This document shows, piece by piece, positions 7,458 to 15,722 of a DNA stretch of 27,771 nt. The position numbers and the translations under genes were made by a program. Numbering within the stretch: the first letter of the stretch is position 1; the number at the start of each line of letters is the position of its first letter. The stretch spans positions 121,569-149,339 of the forward strand of contig DGNJ01000075.1 of the NCBI GenBank assembly GCA_002388905.1, written 5' to 3'. The stretch is from Cellvibrionales bacterium UBA4495 (GTDB taxonomy: Bacteria > Pseudomonadota > Gammaproteobacteria > Pseudomonadales > Porticoccaceae). The notes beneath the pieces were generated by a model. That model was not told where the DNA came from. It ran no database searches and saw only the letters and a list, made by a program, of their open reading frames with translations.

Positions 7458-8837
7458 ATGAGCTCGAAACACAACAAAATACCGGACTTTGCCATGAACT
7501 CTCCCGGCCCCAGTGTCCAGGAGATTCTGGCCAGCACCAAGGAAGAAGTGCCCTATCCCCTAGATTTCGAGGCCTACAAATACCTGGGCACCGACGACAT
7601 CGATTACAGTCGCTACACCTCCCGGGAATTTTTCCAACAGGAGATGGACCGGATGTGGGCGCGGGTCTGGCAGTGGGCGTGTCGCGAGGAGCACATTCCC
7701 GAACCGGGTGACTATGTGGTGTACGATATCGGTGCCAACTCCTTTATCGTAATGCGTACCGAGGAGGGAGAGATCAAGGCCTTCTACAATGCCTGCCTCC
7801 ATCGCGGCACCATGCTGGCGCGCAGTGGAGAGCACGGCTCGGTACCGCAGCTCACCTGCCCCTACCACGGCTGGACCTGGAACCTGGATGGCAGCCTCAG
7901 GGAAATCCCCAGCGAGTGGGACTTCGCCCATGTCCAGTGTGAAAAATTCAGCCTGCCGGAAATCAAGGTGGATACCTGGGGCGGCTTTGTTTTTATCAAC
8001 ATGGATCCCGATGCCAAACCGCTGAAGGACTATATTTCACCGCTGGATGAACACTTCAAGCGCTGGAATCTCGAGGACCGTTACATCGCCGTCCATGTCC
8101 AGAAGGAACTGCCCTGCAACTGGAAAGCCGCGGCGGAAGCCTTTATGGAAAACTACCACACCAAGACGGTCCATCCTCAACTGATCCCCAGTTCCTCCGG
8201 GCCCAGTACCCAGTACGACATCCTTGGGGAACACCTGTCCCGTTTCTACAACCTGACCACCGTGCCCGATCCGGTGATCGGGCGGGAGCTCAGCGAACAG
8301 GAGCGCCTCGACCTGGCGTTGATGGGAGACAGTTCCATGCGCCAGAAAATCGAAGTGCCAAAAGGCGGGACCGCACGCCACTACCTGGCGCAATTCGTAC
8401 GCGAACAGTTAGAGGCCAACGATGTGGAGATGGGAGATCTTACCGATGCCGAGATTATCGACACCATGGAATACTCCCTGTTTCCCAATATGTTCCTGTT
8501 TCCGGGACTTTCCCTGCCCATGATCTATCGCTTCCGGCCCCTCAGCACGGATCCGGACAAGAGCCTGTTTGATCTGCTGTTCCTGCGGCCAGTGCCGCGC
8601 TCCGGCGAGCGCCCGGACCCGCCGGAACCCACCTACGTGGGTATGGAAGAGTCCTATACCACCGTCGCGGAAATGGACCGGGGCATGGCGGAAGTCTACG
8701 ACCAGGACACCAGCAACATGGAACGCCAGCAAAAGGGCTTTTACGCCTCCCGCAAGCGGGGCCAGACCCTGGGCAATTACCAGGAAGTGCGCATCCGTCA
8801 TTTGCACCAGACGCTGGATCGTTACCTTGCCGATTGA
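7458..8837 (+). CDS. Rieske non-haem iron ring-hydroxylating oxygenase, alpha subunit (Rieske 2)
   Basis: A 459-residue oxygenase large subunit, more distant from Rieske 1 and 3 than those are from each other. The [2Fe-2S] ligands are C113-X-H115 and C134-X2-H137 (18 residues between). The catalytic iron motif is E231-N-Y-H234-X4-H239, with D417 (YDQDTSN) as probable third ligand. Again Glu replaces Asp as the bridging acid. The N-terminus is about 24 residues longer than in the other two. The start ATG is well set by AGGAGG (7444-7449). It lies inside the TonB receptor/SDR/SnoaL run and precedes the haem-PQQ enzyme by 60 bases. No ferredoxin or reductase gene is nearby. Confidence 0.93.
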   Translation: MSSKHNKIPDFAMNSPGPSVQEILASTKEEVPYPLDFEAYKYLGTDDIDYSRYTSREFFQQEMDRMWARVWQWACREEHIPEPGDYVVYDIGANSFIVMRTEEGEIKAFYNACLHRGTMLARSGEHGSVPQLTCPYHGWTWNLDGSLREIPSEWDFAHVQCEKFSLPEIKVDTWGGFVFINMDPDAKPLKDYISPLDEHFKRWNLEDRYIAVHVQKELPCNWKAAAEAFMENYHTKTVHPQLIPSSSGPSTQYDILGEHLSRFYNLTTVPDPVIGRELSEQERLDLALMGDSSMRQKIEVPKGGTARHYLAQFVREQLEANDVEMGDLTDAEIIDTMEYSLFPNMFLFPGLSLPMIYRFRPLSTDPDKSLFDLLFLRPVPRSGERPDPPEPTYVGMEESYTTVAEMDRGMAEVYDQDTSNMERQQKGFYASRKRGQTLGNYQEVRIRHLHQTLDRYLAD

Positions 8838-8882
8838 CGGAGACCTCGGTATGAAAGCCGGTCGTTGCGGGCGGACCACAAA

Positions 8883-8900
8883 AAGGAGTAAGGCCATTTG
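8883..8900 (+). promoter_or_regulatory. Ribosome binding site selecting a TTG start
   Basis: AAAGGAG about ten bases before TTG (8898-8900). The TTG opens a good signal peptide; no ATG in this frame before the CxxCH motif would keep it. Confidence 0.6.
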
Positions 8901-10844
8901 AACCAGCGCCAAACAATACGCCGGCGAGCCCTGTTTCTGTTTGGGCTTGCCATTGTACTGCCCGGCTTGGCAGAGGCGGCGCCGGCTGGCGGGGATGCGG
9001 ACAGCCATCCGGGCAAAGCGGTTTACGACCAAGTGTGCGCTACCTGCCACGAGGCGGGGGTGCCTCGGGCGCCGAGCCAGAAGATGCTTTACTTCTTATC
9101 CCCCCAATCCATCTACCGGGCGCTTACCGAAGGGGTCATGCAACCCATGGCCGCCGGCCTCTCCAATGAAGAGAAGATTGACGTGGCGGAGTACCTCACC
9201 GGCAGCGAGCTGGTATTGGGCGAAAAGCCCAATTTGCGGCAATGCGAAGGTGAAGCGGCACGGTTTGACTATAGCCGGCCGCCTGAGTCCACCGGCTGGG
9301 GAATGACCCCCGGCAATACCCGGGAGGTCTCCTCCGACGTCGCAGGCATCACCCGCGCTAATGTCCAGGATCTCCAATTAAAATGGGCGTTTGCCTTCCC
9401 GGAAACCACCAGGGTCCGCTCCCAGCCCATGGTCGCGGGGGGTGCCGTGTTTGGCGGCAGTCAGGGGGGATACGCTTATGCCCTCGATGAGAATAGCGGC
9501 TGCGTGCGCTGGGAATTTCGCGCCAGGGCGGAAGTGCGCACCGCGATTATCGTTTCTCCCTGGAAAGCCGGCGACGAGTCCGCCCGGCCCATGGCGTATT
9601 TTGGGGATTACCTGGGCAAACTCTACGCCCTGGATGCCGTATCCGGAGAACTGGTGTGGGAACGTCGGCCCGATGAGCACTCCGATGCCACACTCAGCGG
9701 CGCCCCGACGCTTCACGACGGCACCCTTTACGTCCCCGTCTCGTCCATGGAGGTGACGTCCGCCATTCGCCCCACCTACGAGTGCTGCACATTTCGCGGC
9801 TCCGTGGTCGCCTACGACGCGCGAACCGGCAAACAGCTATGGAAGACATACACCATCCCGGAGGCTCCGTCGGTACGGGGGAAAAATTCGTCGGGCGCGG
9901 ACCGGTACGGCCCTGCCGGTGCGCCGGTATGGAACAGCCCGGCAATCGACCGCAAACGCAATCAGTTGTTGGTGGGCACAGGGCAGAACTACGCCTCGCC
10001 GGCCAGCAAAACCAGTGACTCGATTATCGCCATGGACCTGGACAGCGGGCATATTAACTGGGTATTCCAGGCCACGGAGAACGATGTCTGGAACGGCGCC
10101 TGCGAGATGACGGACCGCGCCAACTGCCCGGCCGAGGACGGCCCGGACGTGGACTTCGGCGGGCCGCCGGTGGTTGCCACAGCCAGCGATGGCCGGGATT
10201 ACATTGTCGCCGGGCAAAAGTCGGGAGCGGTCTGGGCGCTGGAGCCCGCCACCGGCGAGGTGATATGGAACAGGAAAATGGGCCGGGGCGGGCTGCTGGG
10301 CGGCGTGCACTTTGGCATTGCGGTGGCCGGCGACCGGGTATTCGTGCCCATTAACGATTCCGACCTGGTAAGCAAGTATGCCGATGACTATGACAGCAGC
10401 AAATGGCCGGGGGAGCCGAACCCCGGTTTGTACGCACTGGATATCAAAACCGGGAAAGTGATATGGGAGTGGCAGGCCGTTTCGGCCTGTGGTGATCGGC
10501 CCGGATGCAAGAAGGGCAATGATCCGGTAGTGACCGCAACACCGGAACTGGTTTTTTCCGGGAGTCAGGATGGCCATCTGCGCATCCACGATGCGGCCAC
10601 GGGCGAAGTGCTGTGGGCGTTTAATACGGCACGGGAATTCAGCACCCCGTCCGGCGGTCGGGCACTGGGAGGGTCCCTGGAAGGCCCCACGGGGGCGGTG
10701 CTGCAGGACGGCATGATGTTCCTGAATTCCGGTTACCTGTTTAATCAACACATGCCCGGCAATGCACTGCTCGCCTTCACCGTCAAAAATGACGGTGATA
10801 ACGAAAACGAGCAGGCCGTGGGGAAAGAGGCAGAAGCCCGGTAG
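8898..10844 (+). CDS. Cytochrome c / PQQ beta-propeller dehydrogenase (polyvinyl-alcohol-dehydrogenase-like)
   Basis: A 648-residue periplasmic quinohaemoprotein-type enzyme. A signal peptide (residues 1-27, ending AEA) precedes a cytochrome c domain with haem motif C47-A-T-C50-H51 and an axial Met candidate (M81 or M84). A PQQ beta-propeller follows, with repeated YALD/AYD...G...W units, a vicinal Cys pair C296-C297 (ECCTFRG) as in PQQ alcohol dehydrogenases, and AGQKSGAVWALEPATGEVIW. Haem-first order and length match cytochrome-linked polyvinyl alcohol dehydrogenase (about 650 residues), but the natural substrate here is more likely a secondary alcohol of the pathway. PQQ synthesis genes are not in the window. 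Start is TTG, chosen by the upstream AAGGAG. Confidence 0.85.
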   Translation: MNQRQTIRRRALFLFGLAIVLPGLAEAAPAGGDADSHPGKAVYDQVCATCHEAGVPRAPSQKMLYFLSPQSIYRALTEGVMQPMAAGLSNEEKIDVAEYLTGSELVLGEKPNLRQCEGEAARFDYSRPPESTGWGMTPGNTREVSSDVAGITRANVQDLQLKWAFAFPETTRVRSQPMVAGGAVFGGSQGGYAYALDENSGCVRWEFRARAEVRTAIIVSPWKAGDESARPMAYFGDYLGKLYALDAVSGELVWERRPDEHSDATLSGAPTLHDGTLYVPVSSMEVTSAIRPTYECCTFRGSVVAYDARTGKQLWKTYTIPEAPSVRGKNSSGADRYGPAGAPVWNSPAIDRKRNQLLVGTGQNYASPASKTSDSIIAMDLDSGHINWVFQATENDVWNGACEMTDRANCPAEDGPDVDFGGPPVVATASDGRDYIVAGQKSGAVWALEPATGEVIWNRKMGRGGLLGGVHFGIAVAGDRVFVPINDSDLVSKYADDYDSSKWPGEPNPGLYALDIKTGKVIWEWQAVSACGDRPGCKKGNDPVVTATPELVFSGSQDGHLRIHDAATGEVLWAFNTAREFSTPSGGRALGGSLEGPTGAVLQDGMMFLNSGYLFNQHMPGNALLAFTVKNDGDNENEQAVGKEAEAR

Positions 10845-10864
10845 TAGTCCGGTAACTGTCGAGC

Positions 10865-10885
10865 TCCGCCGTCCAGGGCGGCGGA
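10865..10885 (+). repeat. Intercistronic hairpin
   Basis: TCCGCCG-N7-CGGCGGA, a perfect 7-bp stem between the haem/PQQ gene and the tandem SnoaL gene (67-base gap). No T-tract follows, so it more likely tunes message stability than ends transcription. Confidence 0.45.
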
Positions 10886-10911
10886 CAACTTCATCAAACC
10901 GTGGGGAAGAT

Positions 10912-12030
10912 ATGGTTTCACTTAACGACGAACAAAGGACCGGCCTGCAAGCACTGGCGCACAAACAGGCCATCGAGCAGTGCCTGGCGCGACATGCCCG
11001 GGGCATCGACCGCACCGACCCGGACCTGCTCAAGTCCGCCTACCACGAGGATGCCCGGGTCAACTACGGGTTTTTTGCCGGGCCTGCCTCGGAAATGGCG
11101 GACATGCTGGTGGAAATGCAGCGCCCCGCGCCCATTACCCTGCACCGGCCCAGTAACGTCTGGATAAAGATCCAGGGGGACCGGGCCGTGACCGAGAGCT
11201 ATGTTCTTGCCTATGCTGAATCGGAACTGGAACAGGGTAATATCCAGACCCTGGTCGGAGGACGCTACCTCGATCACCTCGAAAAGCGCAGTGGCGACTG
11301 GAGAATCACCCATCGGACCTACGTTCTCGACTGGAACAGCAATCGCCCATCCACCGTCAACCTGGCGGAAAGTTCTTTTGCCAGCGATAACTTCCTGCCA
11401 CTGGGCGCCCACGGTGCCCGGGATCCCGGTAATCTCTTCCTGGCGGTTGAGGCCGCCGGTTTCAAACCTAATTCACAGAGGAAAGCCACCATGAGCACCG
11501 AGGCACTGACCGACAATGACATCGACGCCATGCTGTCCCGGCCGGTTCTTGAGGAACTGCTGACCACCTACTGCCGGGCCGTCGATCGCACCGATGCCGA
11601 CCTATTGGCATCCATTTTCCACGACGATGCCACTGTGGTGACGGGGCATTTCAATGGCCCGGGCAAGGAGTTCGCCCGGGAAATCACCGGCTGGTGCCGG
11701 GACAATACCCTGCGCACTTTCCACACCGTCAGCAACCAGTGGTTCGATATCGACGGCGACAAGGCGGTGGGCGAGACCTACGTAATCGCGGTGCAATCGG
11801 CCCCCGACGAATCCGGACAGGCGCTGGATACCCTGGTGGGGGGACGATACCTGGATAAATTCGAGCGCCGCGAGGGCACCTGGAAAGTGGTCCAGCATAC
11901 CTTTGTCATGGACTGGAATATGAGCCAGCCCTCCACGGCGGTTTTCGACGAGGACATGTTCGGCCAGATGGTTCAGGGCACCCGCGGGGCAGAGGACCCG
12001 GTTTACGCATTCTGGAAATCCGCGGGTTAA
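10912..12030 (+). CDS. Tandem double SnoaL-like domain protein
   Basis: A 372-residue protein with two homologous SnoaL/NTF2 domains, about residues 15-175 and 205-360. The halves match clearly: DRTDPDLLKSAYHEDA against DRTDADLLASIFHDDA, and LVGGRYLDHLEKRSGDW against LVGGRYLDKFERREGTW, each ending in a DWN-X2-(R/Q)PST block. Both keep the first-helix Asp and a central His (TLHRPSN, TFHTVSN), so both pockets may be active. The ATG at 10912 has GGGGAAG upstream; the frame is open to 10762 but that would overlap the previous gene. Before the second domain, AGAGGAAA (11477-11484) lies 8 bases ahead of an in-frame ATG (11491), so the second domain might also be made alone (179 residues). Confidence 0.85.
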   Translation: MVSLNDEQRTGLQALAHKQAIEQCLARHARGIDRTDPDLLKSAYHEDARVNYGFFAGPASEMADMLVEMQRPAPITLHRPSNVWIKIQGDRAVTESYVLAYAESELEQGNIQTLVGGRYLDHLEKRSGDWRITHRTYVLDWNSNRPSTVNLAESSFASDNFLPLGAHGARDPGNLFLAVEAAGFKPNSQRKATMSTEALTDNDIDAMLSRPVLEELLTTYCRAVDRTDADLLASIFHDDATVVTGHFNGPGKEFAREITGWCRDNTLRTFHTVSNQWFDIDGDKAVGETYVIAVQSAPDESGQALDTLVGGRYLDKFERREGTWKVVQHTFVMDWNMSQPSTAVFDEDMFGQMVQGTRGAEDPVYAFWKSAG

Positions 12031-12050
12031 TAAGCGTTACCCCGAGCGGA

Positions 12051-12084
12051 CGGCGGTCTGTGGCTAAGGCTAACCGGACCGCCG
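12051..12084. terminator. Bidirectional hairpin between convergent genes
   Basis: CGGCGGTC-N18-GACCGCCG, a perfect 8-bp stem in the 72-base gap between the tandem SnoaL gene (+) and the ThuA-like gene (-). There is no strong T-tract on either side, so termination efficiency is uncertain. Confidence 0.5.
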
Positions 12085-12102
12085 CGACTCAAGGAACAGG
12101 GG

Positions 12103-12912
12103 TCAGACGCTGGCCTCGGCCCTGGCTTTATCCCGGGCTCGAGCAGTTTCCTGATCGAAAGGCTCGATACACCACTGAATACCGCGCCGTAGCAGCTTGT
12201 AGAATACCGGCAGGTCCCAGGCGCAGCGGTCGATGGTTGGCCAGTAATCCATAAGCGGCTGCATGTCATAGTGGTGACGGCAGTGGCCCAGCGTCAGGTA
12301 CAAGACCGCGCCTTCACCGATCTCGTGGATATAGAATACCGGATGGCGGGCGTGCTCCCATTCGTCCTCGACGAACCCTTCCGCCTTGCCGCCGAACTCG
12401 GTATCCAGTAACACCTTCAGTTCACCGTAGGTTTTCATCAGGTAGAGTTCATCGGTGCTCTCGAACGGCTCGATGTCTTTGACAAGGGGGTGGTCCGGGT
12501 CCGCCACCTCGACCTTGTAGGGCTCGATGGGCGGATGGGAGCGGAACATGGAGCCCAGCGTCTCCACGTACAACGGTGCCCAGTCGGGGGTGCCGAACAG
12601 GCCGTTGGACATCAGCCGGATGATGGAGTTGGTGCCGTGCAACGCGTACCAGCGCCCGCCCCGCTCGACCCACGCGCGCAGTGCCTCCTGGGCTTCCAGG
12701 GACGGCACCACGTTGCAGGTGTAGGTAATCAACAGGTCCGCTTCCTCGATGGCCTGGATGTTGTCGTAGTCCTCGAAGACCCGCACGCGAAAGCGATCGT
12801 CCTCGGCCAGGAGTTTCAACAGTTCCAGGCGGGCGAAATCAATATCGTGCCACACGCCGCCGGCAATCAGGACGCAGTCGATTCGGCCGGCTCGTCTCGC
12901 ATCAGTGCTCAT
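12103..12912 (-). CDS. ThuA-like domain protein
   Basis: A 269-residue protein of the ThuA-like/class-I glutamine-amidotransferase-like fold. The pattern is typical: an N-terminal VLIAGG strand, ADLLITY, a GGRWYALHG loop (about residues 85-93), an STDELYLM segment, a PVFYIHEIGEGAVLYLTLGH strand near the end and a C-terminal RRGIQWC helix. ThuA proteins are linked to trehalose and 3-keto-sugar metabolism in rhizobia, but the fold is widespread beside catabolic genes and the reaction is unsettled. The frame is open to 12990; I chose the ATG at 12910-12912, which has GGTGGA 5 bases upstream, over two upstream ATGs with poor sites. It is the last gene on this strand before a convergent hairpin. 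Confidence 0.82.
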   Translation of the reverse strand: MSTDARRAGRIDCVLIAGGVWHDIDFARLELLKLLAEDDRFRVRVFEDYDNIQAIEEADLLITYTCNVVPSLEAQEALRAWVERGGRWYALHGTNSIIRLMSNGLFGTPDWAPLYVETLGSMFRSHPPIEPYKVEVADPDHPLVKDIEPFESTDELYLMKTYGELKVLLDTEFGGKAEGFVEDEWEHARHPVFYIHEIGEGAVLYLTLGHCRHHYDMQPLMDYWPTIDRCAWDLPVFYKLLRRGIQWCIEPFDQETARARDKARAEASV

Positions 12913-13264
12913 ATTTTCCACCATTTCGTGGGAGGTTCTCATAATCAGACTGGTCTGTTCCTGCCGCTTTAGCGATTGTTTGCTGGCCAAATAAAAACAA
13001 ACAGACCGGATTTATATATGGCAAACCTTAGCACCCCCCATAGGCAAAAACAACAGATGGCTACCGTCAGCGGTATCGATGTATTCAGTCTCTTACCGCA
13101 TCTCAATAGGGTTACGCCGGCTCATGTAACCGATAGAGTGACGTCGGTCCAATGAGAGCCTGTGGGAACACGAATCCGGTACGACTTTCCACGGCACCGG
13201 GAATGTTCTCGAAAGTGTTTAAACCGGCACGCCTTTATAGCGGAATATCACAATAATAGTGGCT
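12913..13264. other. 352-base intergenic region upstream of the ThuA-like gene
   Basis: No credible gene. It holds CAGAC-TG-GTCTG (12946-12957), an AAACAAACAGACC block (12995-13007) next to an AT-rich TTTATATATG stretch that could be a minus-strand -10 region, and a GGTTAC-N10-GTAACC dyad (13110-13131). The GGTCTGTT core, read on one strand or the other, recurs at 14785-14793. Confidence 0.5.
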
Positions 13265-13927
13265 TCAGATGGCGCTGAGCCGGGATCGGGAAAGGTGAGC
13301 GCTGACGTTGAAGCTTTGCAGTGACAGACGGCTGCCGGAAAACACGATGGTCGTCAGAGAGGCGTTATCCATGATTCCCATGAGGGCGGCGATTTCACGC
13401 GCCGGCAGGTTGAGAACCCGGCAAACCAGGGCTGCGATAACGCCGGCGGAGGTCACCGCGAGGTAACGCCGTCCTGAAGAGGCATCCGCCCTCAGAGCCG
13501 TCAACCATTCACCCAGTTGTGCCAGGAATATCCCGGCCGCGGGTGCTCCGTCGATGGCGACTTCACCGGCAGCCCAGCGATCGATCGTTTCCAGGTACGC
13601 TTTCAGGCGCTGTCTGCGGGACGTATCAGGGCCGGAGAATACCGGTTTGCCGGATAGACGCTCCGCGGTTTGCAGGATCTGGCTACCCTCTGCGAACTCA
13701 TCCAGCAGGTCGACGACTTCCACGGGATGGTTCGCTCCCAGCGCCAGCGCCGTCGTATCCCGATGCCGGTGCCGTGGGCCGGACAATACCCGGTCGAAGT
13801 GCCATTGCCGTTCCCGGAAAAAATCGCCGGTGGCGCGGGCCTGGGATTCCCCCAATGTCGAAAGCCTGTCGTAATTTTCTTCACCGAAAGCCGCCTGGCC
13901 GTGGCGCAGCAGTGTCAGCGTGCTCAT
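13265..13927 (-). CDS. Histidine phosphatase superfamily protein, second catalytic His missing
   Basis: A 220-residue branch-1 histidine phosphatase-like protein. The phosphate-binding R8-H9-G10 motif (LLRHGQ) is intact, and SGPRHRHRDTT (49-59) supplies the family's Arg region. In place of the usual s-H-G-G-v motif near residue 160 it reads TSAGV, so the second His that stabilises the phospho-enzyme is absent. Activity may be altered or lost. Start ATG 13925-13927 is 8 bases after the upstream SDR stop, so it is probably translated by coupling; its own ribosome site is weak. The frame is open to 14044 but that would overlap the SDR. Its metabolic role in this cluster is not evident. Confidence 0.8.
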   Translation of the reverse strand: MSTLTLLRHGQAAFGEENYDRLSTLGESQARATGDFFRERQWHFDRVLSGPRHRHRDTTALALGANHPVEVVDLLDEFAEGSQILQTAERLSGKPVFSGPDTSRRQRLKAYLETIDRWAAGEVAIDGAPAAGIFLAQLGEWLTALRADASSGRRYLAVTSAGVIAALVCRVLNLPAREIAALMGIMDNASLTTIVFSGSRLSLQSFNVSAHLSRSRLSAI

Positions 13928-13935
13928 GGCGGCAA

Positions 13936-14706
13936 TTACAGTGAGCTGCAGAGATGGCCGCCGTCGACGACAATCTCCGAGCCGGTCATATAGCTGCCGG
14001 CATCGGACGCCAGCAGCAGAAGGGCGCCATCCAGATTGCCGCACTCACCGAAGCGGCGGGTGGGGATGCGGGCGCGAAGTTTCTCTCCTGCCTCACTGGC
14101 CAGGAAGTCGGCATTGAGATCCGTGGCCACATAGCCGGGGGCCAGACTGTTGACCCGGATCCCGTGGCGGGCCAGTTCCAGGGCCAGGGCCCGGGTCAGG
14201 TGAGTGAGGCCGGCCTTGGAGGCACAGTAGGGGCTGACGCCCCCGGCGACCCGGTCAGCCAGGATGGAAGTGATATTGATAATGCTCCCGGGTTTGCCGG
14301 CATCCACCATGGCCCGGCTACTTTCCTGGGCAACCAGCCAGGCGCCCTTGAGGTTGGTGTCGACGATGGCGTCCCAGTCTTCATCGGTAAAATCCAGTGC
14401 CCGCTTGGTGCCGGTAACGCCGGCATTGTTGACCACCACATCCGGCACCCCCATCTCGTCCAGGGCCCGACGCACACTGGAGCGATCGGTGATATCCATG
14501 GTCGTCGCCCGGGCGTTCCCGCCTTCGTCGTTAATCAGTGCGACGCTTTCCCGGAGTTTTTCGGCTCGCCTTGCCGCAACCACCACCTCGGCCCCGGCCG
14601 CGGCAAGGGTGCGGGCAAAGTGCCGGCCCAGTCCCCCGGAGGCGCCGGTTACCAGTACCCGCTTGTCACGGAGATTGAAAAGACTGTCGATAAAAGCATT
14701 CTTCAT
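13936..14706 (-). CDS. SDR family oxidoreductase
   Basis: A 256-residue classical short-chain dehydrogenase with a full catalytic tetrad: TGASGGLG at residues 20-27, NNAG 93-96, N118, S147 and Y160-X3-K164. The AARRAEK stretch after the second strand (Arg rather than Asp) suggests NADP(H), unlike the SDR at 6171. C-terminal MTGSEIVVDGG is typical of the FabG/gluconate-5-dehydrogenase group. It probably reduces or oxidises a ketone/alcohol intermediate in the cytoplasm. Start ATG 14704-14706 has GAGG about 8 bases upstream. It is divergent from the carboxymuconolactone-decarboxylase-like gene, and the shared 157-base region carries a TAAAACA/TGTTTTA inverted repeat. Confidence 0.9.
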   Translation of the reverse strand: MKNAFIDSLFNLRDKRVLVTGASGGLGRHFARTLAAAGAEVVVAARRAEKLRESVALINDEGGNARATTMDITDRSSVRRALDEMGVPDVVVNNAGVTGTKRALDFTDEDWDAIVDTNLKGAWLVAQESSRAMVDAGKPGSIINITSILADRVAGGVSPYCASKAGLTHLTRALALELARHGIRVNSLAPGYVATDLNADFLASEAGEKLRARIPTRRFGECGNLDGALLLLASDAGSYMTGSEIVVDGGHLCSSL

Positions 14707-14773
14707 TGCGCTTGCCTCTTTCCCGCGATTGTCGGCCCAGGTATGAAGCTGGCCGGGGACGAATGTTCAATTG

Positions 14774-14795
14774 TAAAACAATCAGGTCTGTTTTA
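14774..14795. promoter_or_regulatory. Candidate operator between divergent SDR and CMD-family genes
   Basis: TAAAACA-N8-TGTTTTA, perfect 7-bp arms. The right half contains GGTCTGTTTT, also found (either strand) upstream of the ThuA-like gene. Its place between divergent genes fits a shared repressor site. No convincing -10/-35 pair could be fixed. Confidence 0.5.
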
Positions 14796-14863
14796 GTCTG
14801 AGCGATAACGGTTCGCCGGGCAACCCCGGCGGGCAGAACGGTAAGCCGATAAGGAGCATTCAA

Positions 14864-15457
14864 GTGAGCAGAATCCGGAAAATTGATCCCGCCCATTGGG
14901 ATCTGGAATTGCGCGAACAGTTCCACGCCGACGAAGCCACGGAACTGGAACTGGGCACCATGCGTATGTTCGCCCACCGGCCGGCGATCGCCAAGGGCAT
15001 TATCGCCCTGGGTGGCGGCATCGCCCGGGATTGGAGCCTGTCTCAACGCCTGAAAGAATTGGTCCGATTGCGGGTGGCGTTCCACAACCAGTGTCGGAGC
15101 TGCATGGCCATCCGTTACCGCGATGCGGTAGACGAGGGTGTGGACGAGGACCTGGTGTGTTCCCTGGAAAACCCGCCGGAAGCGCCGGACCTGACGGAGG
15201 CGGAAAAGGCCGCTATTGCCTACGCGGATAAGTTTGCCACCAATCACCTGAGCATCGGTGATGCCGACTTCGACGAATTGCGCCGCCACTTCGACGAGAG
15301 CCAGTTGGTGGAGCTCGGCACCTGGGTGGCATTTTGCGTGGGCTTCGGCAGGTTAGGGGCGGTCTGGGACATGATCGAGGAATTGCCGGAAACCTTTCAG
15401 GACAAGACCAGCGATTCGGTCACACCCTGGAGCGGAGCACCGACGGTAGTGCGCTAA
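14864..15457 (+). CDS. Carboxymuconolactone decarboxylase (AhpD-like) family protein
   Basis: A 197-residue all-helical protein of the CMD/AhpD family. The key segment is E65-LVRLRVAFHNQ-C77-R-S-C80, giving the CxxC redox pair seen in AhpD-type alkylhydroperoxidases. The His usually four residues after the second Cys is R84. Such proteins are common in aromatic and steroid gene clusters, where they may act as peroxidase-like or decarboxylase enzymes; the sequence does not decide which. Start is GTG (14864) because AAGGAG (14851-14856) lies 7 bases upstream. A perfect hairpin begins 2 bases after the stop. It is divergent from the SDR at 13936-14706. Confidence 0.87.
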   Translation: MSRIRKIDPAHWDLELREQFHADEATELELGTMRMFAHRPAIAKGIIALGGGIARDWSLSQRLKELVRLRVAFHNQCRSCMAIRYRDAVDEGVDEDLVCSLENPPEAPDLTEAEKAAIAYADKFATNHLSIGDADFDELRRHFDESQLVELGTWVAFCVGFGRLGAVWDMIEELPETFQDKTSDSVTPWSGAPTVVR

Positions 15458-15458
15458 C

Positions 15459-15477
15459 GGCTACACGGGGTGTAGCC
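15459..15477 (+). terminator. Hairpin after the CMD-family gene
   Basis: GGCTACAC-GGG-GTGTAGCC, a perfect 8-bp stem with 3-base loop starting right after the stop codon. There is no T-tract. It may be a terminator or the first palindrome of the REP-like cluster. Confidence 0.55.
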
Positions 15478-15504
15478 CGACGCAACAGAAATCCAAATCC
15501 CTTT

Positions 15505-15722
15505 AGGAGCCGGCTCTGCTGGCGATAAGGGTGGGTATTTTGCCGTGGGTTATCCCTTGCAGAACAAGCTTCTAAAGATGGGTCGAATAGCGGGCACAGC
15601 CCGGGCTGCCCTATCTTGATGCTCCGCATCAATGCACCTTGCGTCCCGCTCCCACAGGGGATGGTGGGCCCGCTACCGGTGTGGGAGCGACCCGGTCAGG
15701 AGCGACCCTGGTCGCGATTTGC
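15505..15722. repeat. REP-like extragenic palindrome cluster
   Basis: The 288-base gap 15458-15745 is packed with palindromes: GCCGGC-TCT-GCTGGC (15509-15523, one G-U pair) inside a TAGGAGCC...GGCGATA context very like pseudomonad REP sequences; CAGCCCGGGCTG (15597-15608); TTGATGC-TCC-GCATCAA (15616-15632); CGCTCCCACA (15647-15656) pairing with TGTGGGAGCG (15680-15689); and GCGACC-CT-GGTCGC (15702-15715). GGAGCGACCC is directly repeated at 15684 and 15699. This looks like a BIME-type REP array between two convergent genes. No transposase is visible. Confidence 0.6.

Noticed and set aside
9837..11033. 398-codon minus-strand frame opposite the haem/PQQ gene
   Set aside because: No domain, no ribosome site, overlaps two well-supported plus-strand genes.
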